Shown here: one piece after another, positions 1 to 6,907 of the stretch | Layout of the letters: every line of letters begins with the position of its first letter | Numbering within the stretch: the stretch's first letter is position 1 | From: RGIG8775 sp045660295 | GTDB taxonomy: Bacteria > Bacillota > Clostridia > Oscillospirales > CAG-272 | NCBI GenBank assembly: GCA_045660295.1 | Contig: JAZRDN010000043.1 | Span: forward strand, 124,001 to 188,000 | DNA length: 64,000 bases | Reading direction: 5' to 3' | Made by a program: the position numbers and the translations under genes | The notes under the pieces: generated by a model | What the model saw: the letters and a program-made list of their open reading frames with translations, nothing else | Database searches by the model: none | What the model was told of the DNA's origin: nothing

Positions 1-159
1 GAGCTTATAAAGCTTTCGGTTCTTGAAAATTCTGAGGAGACGGCGAGAAGCGCGGCAGATTCAATAGCCGAAGCAACAGGTGCCGATGTGGTTGCTGTGC
101 TCGGACGAAAGATAGTGCTTTACAGAGAATCCAAAAAGCATAAAAAGATAGAGCTTTAA
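1..159 (+). CDS. yhbY: YhbY-family RNA-binding protein, C-terminal part
   Basis: The frame is open from base 1 and ends with TAA at 157-159, giving the last 52 residues of a protein that starts outside the window. The tail, with the segments VSVLEN-like KLSVLENSEE, TGADVVAVLGRKIVLYRES and a basic end, matches the CRM (YhbY) fold, a small protein that binds the large ribosomal subunit during assembly. The next gene starts 1 base later, and yhbY before nadD-yqeK-rsfS is a common order in Firmicutes, which supports the call. The family is about 95-100 residues, so roughly half is present. Confidence 0.82.
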   Translation, partial: ELIKLSVLENSEETARSAADSIAEATGADVVAVLGRKIVLYRESKKHKKIEL

Positions 160-160
160 T

Positions 161-781
161 ATGGCAGAACAATTTCCCGATACAAGAGTTGGCATATACG
201 GCGGTACATTCGCCCCCGTGCACAACGCCCATGTGGTTACGGCAAAGCTCTTTATGGAGCAGATGCGCCTTGACTACCTGTTTGTAATACCCTCCGCAAT
301 CCCTCCCCATAAGGAGATAGACCCGCTTGACGACCCTAAGCACCGACTTGAGATGTGCCGTCTCGCCTTTGAGGGTATTGATGGCGTTATAGTCTCTGAT
401 ATGGAAATAGAGCGTGGCGGAAAAAGTTATACCATAGATACAGTAAGAGAGCTCAGCGCTCCCGGCAGAAGATTGCTTTTGCTGTGCGGTACCGACATGG
501 TGCTGTCCTTTGATAGCTGGTATAAATACCTCGAGATATTGGAGCTTTGCTATCCCGTCTATATGAGGCGTGAGAAAGACGCAATGCTTGACGGTATGAT
601 AGTAAATAAGCTGAGCAAATATTATAACGAGAGCGGAAAAATGTTCAGAAAGCTTATCGGTGAGCCGATAGAGCTGAATTCCACCGAGATACGCGAGGCG
701 GTCAGAAAAGGGCAGAGCATAGGCAATATGGTGCCCCCCAAGGTGGAACGCTATATTCGCGAAAACGCTCTTTATAGGTGA
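161..781 (+). CDS. nadD: Nicotinate-nucleotide adenylyltransferase
   Basis: Transfers AMP from ATP to nicotinate mononucleotide, giving deamido-NAD in the cytoplasmic NAD pathway. The 206-residue product has the nucleotidyltransferase signature GGTFAPVHNAH at residues 14-24 (the HxGH-type site, here HNAH), the segment FVIPSAIPPHK that lines the NaMN pocket, and near the end STEIREAVRKG, the ISSTxIR-type ATP site. The length is normal for NadD (about 190-215). It follows the yhbY stop by 1 base and precedes yqeK by 4 bases, so all are probably cotranscribed. Confidence 0.95.
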   Translation: MAEQFPDTRVGIYGGTFAPVHNAHVVTAKLFMEQMRLDYLFVIPSAIPPHKEIDPLDDPKHRLEMCRLAFEGIDGVIVSDMEIERGGKSYTIDTVRELSAPGRRLLLLCGTDMVLSFDSWYKYLEILELCYPVYMRREKDAMLDGMIVNKLSKYYNESGKMFRKLIGEPIELNSTEIREAVRKGQSIGNMVPPKVERYIRENALYR

Positions 782-785
782 TAAG

Positions 786-1424
786 ATGAAATTTACCGAA
801 GAACAGCTTGCCTCTCTGCGTGAAAAAATCTCGTCGCTTATGTCGGCGAAAAGATTTTTCCATACCGCAGAGGTGGAAAAAATGGCAGCGAGAATTGCCA
901 AAATATACGCTCCCGAAAAAATCGATGTGTTGCGCGCGGCGGCTCTTTTACATGATATAACTAAAGAATATTCCACAGAAAAGCAGTTACAAATTTGTCG
1001 CGAGTTTGGTATAATAACCTCAAAGCAAGACATTCTAACACCAAAGACCTTTCACGCAAAGACAGCGGCGGTGTTAATACCCGCCCTGTATCCCGAATTT
1101 GCCGATAGCGAGGTTGTCTCGGCTGTCAGATGGCATACCACGGGGCGCGAGGATATGACCTTGCTTGAAAAGATAGTTTATCTTGCCGATTATATTGACG
1201 AGTCGCGTAAATTTGATGATTGCGTAAAGCTGCGTAATATATTCTGGGATGCTTGTCCCGAAAATATGAGCGCCGAGGAACGTGACAGACATCTTACAAA
1301 AACGCTTCTGGTATCATTTGATATGACGCTTGCGGGGCTTATCTCCGAGAACGCTCCCATAAGCAACGATACGTTTAAAGCAAGAAACTCGCTTATTCTT
1401 TCGCTTTGCGGGGAGGTCAACTAA
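786..1424 (+). CDS. yqeK: YqeK-type HD-domain symmetrical Ap4A hydrolase
   Basis: A 212-residue HD-superfamily phosphohydrolase. Metal ligands are visible: H27 in FHTAEVEKMA, the HD pair in LLHDITKEYS, H in TFHAKTAA, H in VRWHTTGRE and D in YLADYIDESRKFDD. YqeK proteins split diadenosine tetraphosphate into two ADP, removing a stress nucleotide made by aminoacyl-tRNA synthetases. It sits directly behind nadD, the standard Firmicutes order (some species fuse the two). The role of the pair is established for the family; activity here is inferred. Confidence 0.9.
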   Translation: MKFTEEQLASLREKISSLMSAKRFFHTAEVEKMAARIAKIYAPEKIDVLRAAALLHDITKEYSTEKQLQICREFGIITSKQDILTPKTFHAKTAAVLIPALYPEFADSEVVSAVRWHTTGREDMTLLEKIVYLADYIDESRKFDDCVKLRNIFWDACPENMSAEERDRHLTKTLLVSFDMTLAGLISENAPISNDTFKARNSLILSLCGEVN

Positions 1425-1439
1425 ACACGGAGGTGTTTT

Positions 1440-2438
1440 ATGTTGAAAGCCGCGTTGCGGAGTGCCTTCTTGCTTGCGTTGTGCCTGCTTGTTACCACGC
1501 TTGCCGTGTCAAGCGTTACTCGAAGTGATGAACACGGCGAGGCTGTGTTTACCGAGATAAACGGCGTAAAAAATATATTGTTTCTGGGTAGAGACGATTC
1601 GTCGGGGCTTGCCGATTCGGTCATACTTGCTTCTGTTGATACCGAACAGACCGAGCTGACCCTTGTGCAGATACCGCGTGATACCTATATAGCGCTTGGC
1701 GAGGATAGTTATAAAAAAATCAACGGCGCGTCGGGGGTCCTCGGCGGAGACGCTAAGCTTTGTGATAAGCTGTCACAAGCCTTCGGACTTCGCGTGGACG
1801 GATATATTTCCTTTGACACGCGAATTATCAAAGATTTGGTCGATACCTTTGGCGGCGTTGAGGTCAACGTCCCTATGGATATGGATTACGACGATCCCTA
1901 TCAGAACTTGTCTATCCACTTGCAAAAGGGTAAGCAAAGGCTGACGGGAAGGGAAGCGGTTGGATTTGTCAGATACCGTGCGGGATATCTCCGCGCTGAC
2001 CTTGGCAGAATAGACGCGCAGAAAATATTTCTATCGGCTTTTGCCAAAAGCACTCTTGAAAAGCTTGGCTCGGACGATATTTTGCCGCTGGCGAGGCTTA
2101 CGTTGCGCTATATAAAGACCGATTTGCCTGTGACCGCGCTTGCTTCGTTGGCTAAAGCGATGTTTGATATCACCCCCGAGAAAATAAATTTCGTTACGCT
2201 CCCCGGTGAGGAGGTTCAGTCCTCAAAAAGCGGCGCGTGGTTTTATATACTTTCTCAAAGCGGTAGCGAGCAGCTGCTGGCTACGCTTGGATGTGACGGC
2301 GGCTTTGACGGCGACCACATTTTTTCTGATGAAAGGCGAGCCGAGTTTGAGGAGATCTACGACAGAGCCATTGAGGCTAAGATATATAACGCCGCCCAGA
2401 TAGACGGCGAGGGCATAGAAATTGCCCATGGAAATTGA
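1440..2438 (+). CDS. LytR-CpsA-Psr (LCP) family glycopolymer transferase
   Basis: 332 residues with an N-terminal membrane anchor (about residues 7-28), so the catalytic domain lies outside the membrane. The LCP fold is shown by NILFLGRDD, the polyprenyl-phosphate-binding arginine in QIPRDTY, KINGASG, FGGVEVNVP and the late FVRYRAGYLRADLGRIDAQ block. LCP enzymes move teichoic-acid-like or capsular polymers from undecaprenyl pyrophosphate to peptidoglycan. The start is set by GGAGGTG at 1429-1435. Its place between yqeK and rsfS is common in Clostridia. Which polymer it attaches cannot be told from sequence. Confidence 0.9.
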   Translation: MLKAALRSAFLLALCLLVTTLAVSSVTRSDEHGEAVFTEINGVKNILFLGRDDSSGLADSVILASVDTEQTELTLVQIPRDTYIALGEDSYKKINGASGVLGGDAKLCDKLSQAFGLRVDGYISFDTRIIKDLVDTFGGVEVNVPMDMDYDDPYQNLSIHLQKGKQRLTGREAVGFVRYRAGYLRADLGRIDAQKIFLSAFAKSTLEKLGSDDILPLARLTLRYIKTDLPVTALASLAKAMFDITPEKINFVTLPGEEVQSSKSGAWFYILSQSGSEQLLATLGCDGGFDGDHIFSDERRAEFEEIYDRAIEAKIYNAAQIDGEGIEIAHGN

Positions 2439-2477
2439 AATCAACAATATCAATAAATAAAAGGAATGGACAGAAAA

Positions 2478-2879
2478 ATGGAAGAAATGAATGTTGAAAC
2501 GATGGAGAAAAAGCTTCCCTCGCTCCAAAACGCTACTCCCAAGGAGTTGGCGTATGCCATAGCAGAGGTGCTCGACTCCAAAAAAGGTCACAATATAAAG
2601 GTTATCTACGTTGAGGATAAGACCTCTATCGCGGATTATTTTGTGCTATGTACGGGTAACTCCAGTACGCAGGTAAAGGCGCTTGCTGGTGAGGTTGAAT
2701 ATAAAATAGAAGAAAGAGGCGTTAAGCCTTATAACGTAGAGGGCAGAGGAAACGACACGTGGGGCGTTGTGGATTACAGTAGCGTTGTCGTTCATATATT
2801 CAGCCGCGAGGCAAGAGACTTCTACAATCTTGACAAGCTTTACGGAGACAATCCCCCCGAGCTTGTGTTTGACAACTGA
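2478..2879 (+). CDS. rsfS: Ribosomal silencing factor RsfS
   Basis: Binds L14 on the large subunit and blocks joining with 30S when nutrients are short. The product (133 residues from this start) carries the family core ADYFVLCTGNSSTQVKALAGEVE, then YNVEGRGNDTWGVVDYSSVVVHIF and the FYNLDKLYGD end. An ATG at 2466 is in frame, but the Shine-Dalgarno AAAGGA ends directly before it, so the ATG at 2478, 12 bases after, is more likely; a further Met lies at 2487. It completes the yhbY-nadD-yqeK-LCP-rsfS cluster, with leuS following by 42 bases. Confidence 0.93.
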   Translation: MEEMNVETMEKKLPSLQNATPKELAYAIAEVLDSKKGHNIKVIYVEDKTSIADYFVLCTGNSSTQVKALAGEVEYKIEERGVKPYNVEGRGNDTWGVVDYSSVVVHIFSREARDFYNLDKLYGDNPPELVFDN

Positions 2880-2921
2880 TTTTGTTTAAAATATCCGACA
2901 TCAGGAAAGGAATTTTTATAT

Positions 2922-5321
2922 ATGAAATACGATTTTTTATCTGTCGAGAAGAAATGGCAGGACAAATGGGAGGCAGAGCATGTTTTTGAGGCTCAGGACT
3001 GCTCCGATAAGCCCAAGTTTTTCGGCCTTGTTGAGTTTCCTTATCCCAGCGGCGCGGGAATGCACGTTGGACACATAAAGGCATATTCGGGACTTGAGGT
3101 GGTAAGCCGTAAAAAGAGAATGCAGGGCTACAACGTCCTTTTCCCCATCGGCTTTGACGCCTTCGGACTTCCCACAGAGAACTCCGCGATAAAGTTCAAT
3201 ACCCACCCCAGAATACTTACAGACGCCAATATCGAAAAGTTCACCAATCAGCTTAAGCGCGTAGGCTTCTCCTTTGACTGGACGAGAACTATCGATACCA
3301 CCGACGAAAAATATTACAGATGGACACAGCACATATTCCTTGAGCTTTTCAAGCAGGGTCTGGCGTACCGTGATACCGCGCTTGTAAACTACTGCCCTCA
3401 CTGTAAGGTAGTTCTTTCAAACGAGGACTCGCAGGGCGGTAAGTGCGATATCTGTCATAGTGATATAGTACAGAAGTCCAAGGACGTTTGGTACTTAAGA
3501 ATAACCAAGTACGCCGACAGACTTCTTGAGGGACTTGAAAGTGTTGACTATCTGCCACAGGTAAAGCAGCAGCAGGTCAACTGGATAGGTAAATCCACAG
3601 GTGGCTTCGTAAACTTCAAGGTTGGCGGCACAGACGAGGCGCTTCGTATATACACTCCCCGTCCCGATACACTTTTCGGAGTTACCTTTATGGTAATCGC
3701 TCCCGAGCACCCTATGCCCGCAAGATGCCGCGATAAGATAACCAACTACGCCGAGCTTGAGGCATACCGCGAGGAATGCGCTAAGAAGACCGAGTTCCAG
3801 CGTACACAGCTCAATAAGGGCAAGACAGGCGTTAAGATAGAGGGAATCTGCGGAATCAATCCTCTTAACGGCAAAGAAATACCGATATACGTTGCCGATT
3901 ACGTTATGATGGGCTACGGTACAGGCGCTATTATGGCAGTGCCCGCCCACGACGAGCGTGACTTTGAGTTCGCGAAGAAATTCGGCATTGACATAATAGA
4001 GGTTATCAAGGGCGGAGATATAGCGGTCGAAGCATACACGGGCGACGGCGAAATGGTCAACTCCGACTTCCTTAACGGCTACACAAACAAGAAGGATTCT
4101 ATCAAGAGAATGATAGAGTATCTTGAGGAAAAGGGAATAGGCGAAGAAGGCGTTCAGTATAAGATGAAGGACTGGGCGTTCAACCGTCAGAGATATTGGG
4201 GCGAGCCTATCCCGATCGTTCACTGTGAATATTGCGGAATGGTTCCCGTACCCGAAGAAGAGCTTCCGCTCCGTCTTCCCGACGTTAAGAACTTTGAACC
4301 CGGTGAGGGCGGCGAGTCTCCCCTTGCCAAGATTCCCGAATTCGTAAACTGCAAGTGTCCCGTCTGCGGAAAGGACGCAAAGCGCGAGACCGATACCATG
4401 CCTCAGTGGGCAGGTTCATCCTGGTACTTCCTGCGCTATGTTGACCCCAATAACGATAAGTGCCTTGCGGATCCCGAAAAGCTTAAGTATTGGATGCCTG
4501 TTGACTGGTACAACGGCGGTATGGAGCACGTTACCCGTCATATGATCTATTCGCGCTTCTGGCACAAGTTCCTTTACGATATGGGTGAGGTTAACACAGA
4601 GGAGCCCTACGCAAAGAGAACGGCACAGGGTCTGATTCTCGGTCCTGACGGAGAAAAGATGTCCAAATCCCGCGGAAACGTTATCGACCCCAACGAGGTG
4701 GTTGATCAGTACGGCGCGGACGTTCTTCGCACTTACATTCTCTTTATGGGCGATTACGGCGCGGCTGCTCCTTGGTCCGAGAACAGCATAAAGGGCTGCA
4801 AGAGATTCCTTGACAGAGTTATGGATCTTGTTGATATCGCAAAGGGCAACGGCGTGACCGCAGCTCTTGAAACAAAGACCCATAAGCTTATAAAGAAGGT
4901 CACATTTGACATCGACGACATGAAGTTCAATACCGCTATAGCGGCAATGATGGGCTATATTAACGACGTGTACGAGGTTGGAGCAATTACCAAGGATGAG
5001 CTTGCGACACTCGTAAGACTTCTTTGCCCCTTCGCTCCTCATATTTCCGAGGAGATTTGGGAGATACTCGGCGGCGAGGGACTTTGCTCGCTGGCGGCAT
5101 GGCCCGAATACGACGAGGCTAAGACAGTTGACAACACCGTCGAGGTGGCTGTACAGGTCAACGGCAAGGTGAGAGGACGCGTAATGCTTCCCGTAAACTG
5201 CCCCAAGGAAGACGCAATTGCCGAGGCTAAGAAGGCTCTTGGCGAGGCTATCGAGGGCAAGACTATCATTAAGGAAATTGCCGTTCCCAACAAGATAGTA
5301 AATATCGTAATTAAGCCCTAA
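2922..5321 (+). CDS. leuS: Leucyl-tRNA synthetase
   Basis: A 799-residue class Ia synthetase that charges tRNA-Leu. It has the HIGH motif as HVGH in SGAGMHVGHIKAYSG, the GFDAFGLPTENSA block, zinc-binding CPHC and CDIC pairs near residue 160, the CP1 editing domain (around residues 215-400, with TRPDT-like RPDTLFGVT and HDERDFEFA), QWAGSSWYFLRY, and the KMSKSRGN signature. The C-terminal anticodon domain ends in KIVNIVIK. It shares a direction with rsfS 42 bases upstream. No T-box or other leader is visible before it, so it is probably driven from the upstream cluster. Confidence 0.98.
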   Translation: MKYDFLSVEKKWQDKWEAEHVFEAQDCSDKPKFFGLVEFPYPSGAGMHVGHIKAYSGLEVVSRKKRMQGYNVLFPIGFDAFGLPTENSAIKFNTHPRILTDANIEKFTNQLKRVGFSFDWTRTIDTTDEKYYRWTQHIFLELFKQGLAYRDTALVNYCPHCKVVLSNEDSQGGKCDICHSDIVQKSKDVWYLRITKYADRLLEGLESVDYLPQVKQQQVNWIGKSTGGFVNFKVGGTDEALRIYTPRPDTLFGVTFMVIAPEHPMPARCRDKITNYAELEAYREECAKKTEFQRTQLNKGKTGVKIEGICGINPLNGKEIPIYVADYVMMGYGTGAIMAVPAHDERDFEFAKKFGIDIIEVIKGGDIAVEAYTGDGEMVNSDFLNGYTNKKDSIKRMIEYLEEKGIGEEGVQYKMKDWAFNRQRYWGEPIPIVHCEYCGMVPVPEEELPLRLPDVKNFEPGEGGESPLAKIPEFVNCKCPVCGKDAKRETDTMPQWAGSSWYFLRYVDPNNDKCLADPEKLKYWMPVDWYNGGMEHVTRHMIYSRFWHKFLYDMGEVNTEEPYAKRTAQGLILGPDGEKMSKSRGNVIDPNEVVDQYGADVLRTYILFMGDYGAAAPWSENSIKGCKRFLDRVMDLVDIAKGNGVTAALETKTHKLIKKVTFDIDDMKFNTAIAAMMGYINDVYEVGAITKDELATLVRLLCPFAPHISEEIWEILGGEGLCSLAAWPEYDEAKTVDNTVEVAVQVNGKVRGRVMLPVNCPKEDAIAEAKKALGEAIEGKTIIKEIAVPNKIVNIVIKP

Positions 5322-5366
5322 AATATAAAGGACTTAAAAAATACTGCAAAAAATTTCAAAATTGTA

Positions 5367-5395
5367 TTGACAATTCGAATAAGGTGTAGTATAAT
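5367..5395 (+). promoter_or_regulatory. Sigma-A promoter of rpsU
   Basis: TTGACA at 5367-5372 and TATAAT at 5390-5395 are separated by 17 bases: a perfect consensus promoter about 57 bases before the rpsU start. Confidence 0.9.
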
Positions 5396-5451
5396 ATTAA
5401 AAGAGTATTGTTGCGAGTTGTTCGCAGCATGCGGAGGGAGGGAATAAGTAA

Positions 5452-5628
5452 ATGGCAGAAGTTAGAGTAAAAGAAGGCGAGTCCTTAGACAGTGCCCTTC
5501 GTCGCTTTAAGCGTCAGTGCGCTCGTTCCGGCGTCCTCACCGAACTTCGCAAGAGAGAACACTACGAAAAGCCTAGTGTTAAGCGTAAGAAGAAGTCTGA
5601 AGCCGCAAGAAAGCGCAAGTACAAGTAA
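5452..5628 (+). CDS. rpsU: 30S ribosomal protein S21
   Basis: A 58-residue basic protein of the small subunit. It begins MAEVRVKEGESLDSALRRFK and runs through RQCARSGVLTELRKREHYEKPS to a highly basic KRKKKSEAARKRKYK end, the S21 pattern throughout. The start is fixed by a strong purine tract (GGAGGGAGGG, 5432-5441). It has its own consensus promoter and terminator and so is a single-gene unit, unlike the rpsU-yqeY pairing seen in many Firmicutes. Confidence 0.97.
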   Translation: MAEVRVKEGESLDSALRRFKRQCARSGVLTELRKREHYEKPSVKRKKKSEAARKRKYK

Positions 5629-5642
5629 TAATTATTTGTCTC

Positions 5643-5673
5643 AAAAACGCAGACCGCAAGGTCTGCGTTTTTT
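5643..5673 (+). terminator. rpsU rho-independent terminator
   Basis: A 13-bp stem (5643-5655 with 5660-5672) closes a GCAA tetraloop and ends in a run of T. It begins 14 bases after the rpsU stop. Confidence 0.9.
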
Positions 5674-5790
5674 GATTCTCGCCGGAAGGGCAAATGGTCA
5701 GCGCACCGATGTTTGTGCTAACAACATTGCCGTGGTGTCAGGAGTCGGCTGAACACCGACTCCTTTGCTTTGGGCGTGAAAAATGCAGAA
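5674..5790. other. Intergenic stretch with hairpins, no gene
   Basis: Between the rpsU terminator and the next one lie about 115 bases with no convincing reading frame. Two hairpins are visible: a 7-bp stem around CGATGTT/AACATTG (about 5707-5728) and a perfect 8-bp stem GGAGTCGG (5741-5748) with CCGACTCC (5756-5763). There is no T-run after either. It may be a read-through RNA or nothing. Confidence 0.4.
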
Positions 5791-5820
5791 AAAATGACGG
5801 CGTTTAGCCGTCATTTTTTT
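5791..5820. terminator. Bidirectional terminator between rpsU and nnrD
   Basis: Stem AAAATGACGGC (5791-5801) with GCCGTCATTTT (5807-5817), flanked by A-run and T-run, so it can end transcripts from both sides. It lies 43 bases past the nnrD stop on the minus strand. Confidence 0.75.
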
Positions 5821-5862
5821 GTATGAATGTTCTTATATGGAAACTTTGTGAGCGCGAGGCGG

Positions 5863-6729
5863 TTAATCCCTGCAATCCTTGATGATTGTCGAAATATGCT
5901 CTATAATGTCGCTTGCCATTACCGAGTATTCGCCAAGCTCGTCCGCGGCGGCATCGCCCGCAAGACCGTGAACGTACACGCCAAGCGTGGTTGCCTCAAA
6001 CAGAGGAAGCCCTTGCGCAATGAGCGAGGCGATAATTCCCGTCAGAACGTCACCGCTTCCGCCCGTAGCCATTCCGCTGTTTCCGCTCTTGTTTATATAT
6101 ACCTGCGTGCCGCCGTTGCCGTCGGCAACCACGGTTTCGTGGTCTTTGAGGGCACATATAAGCGAATTCCTTTCCGCAAAGCTCAGAGCAAATCCCACCG
6201 TGTTTGCCATGACCTCCGCAACGTCGGTGTGGCACAGGCGCGCCATTTCCATCATGTGCGGCGTGATGATAAGCGGAGCCGAAACGTTGTCAAGAAGCGA
6301 AAGCTTTTTTGATATAATGTTCAGCGCGTCAGCATCTGCAATTATGGGAGCATCGGCAACCGCCAACGCCAATGTGAGAATGCGAAGCGCAAGCTCGCTC
6401 TGTCCAAGTCCGACGCCTATAACGATAACGTCGGCTTTTTCTATTGCCTCGGAAATAATATCCTCGTTGAAATCGTTTTCCGAGTATGTCGTGAGAATAG
6501 CCTCGGGAAGCTGTGTCTGCAAAATAACTCTGTTGACCTCGTGTGTGAGGATATGTACCAATCCTGCACCCGTGCGGTACGCCGCCTTTGCCGAAAAATA
6601 CGCCGCGCCGCTCATACATGGCGATCCGCCGATAACCAGCACACGCCCGAACGTGCCTTTGTTTGAGTTTTCAGGGCGAAGCGGCATCTTTGAAAGCGCC
6701 GCCGGAGAATAAGAGAAAAAGCTTTGCAT
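5863..6729 (-). CDS. nnrD: ADP/ATP-dependent (S)-NAD(P)H-hydrate dehydratase
   Basis: Repairs hydrated NADH/NADPH by dehydration at the cost of ATP or ADP. The 288-residue product is the C-terminal (YjeF carbohydrate-kinase-like) domain alone: GRVLVIGGSPCMSGAAYFSA near the start, IADADALNII, ITPHMMEMARL, and the catalytic ribokinase-like block ATGGSGDVLTGIIASLIAQG. The epimerase half (NnrE), often fused, is absent here. The ATG at 6727-6729 is preferred over an ATG 17 codons upstream because AGAGGA lies 6 bases before it. Confidence 0.93.
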   Translation of the reverse strand: MQSFFSYSPAALSKMPLRPENSNKGTFGRVLVIGGSPCMSGAAYFSAKAAYRTGAGLVHILTHEVNRVILQTQLPEAILTTYSENDFNEDIISEAIEKADVIVIGVGLGQSELALRILTLALAVADAPIIADADALNIISKKLSLLDNVSAPLIITPHMMEMARLCHTDVAEVMANTVGFALSFAERNSLICALKDHETVVADGNGGTQVYINKSGNSGMATGGSGDVLTGIIASLIAQGLPLFEATTLGVYVHGLAGDAAADELGEYSVMASDIIEHISTIIKDCRD

Positions 6730-6815
6730 TTTTGGTCCTCTCGAATTTACTGAAAGTATTGATGTTTTAGTGCAAAACATGAGTATAAAAGTTATAAATA
6801 TGTGGATAAAAGTTG

Positions 6816-6843
6816 TTGAAAAACTAATATATTATGGTATAAT
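6816..6843 (+). promoter_or_regulatory. Promoter of the rhamnosidase gene
   Basis: TTGAAA (6816-6821), 16-bp spacer, TATAAT (6838-6843), about 65 bases before the gene start. Confidence 0.7.
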
Positions 6844-6907
6844 TATAATATAATATCGGTACAAATGCAATAGTTTTGCAAATTTTTTCATTGTGAGAGG
6901 TGAAAAT

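Noticed and set aside
2880..2921. Leucine T-box before leuS
   Set aside because: Only 42 bases separate rsfS and leuS; no T-box core is present.
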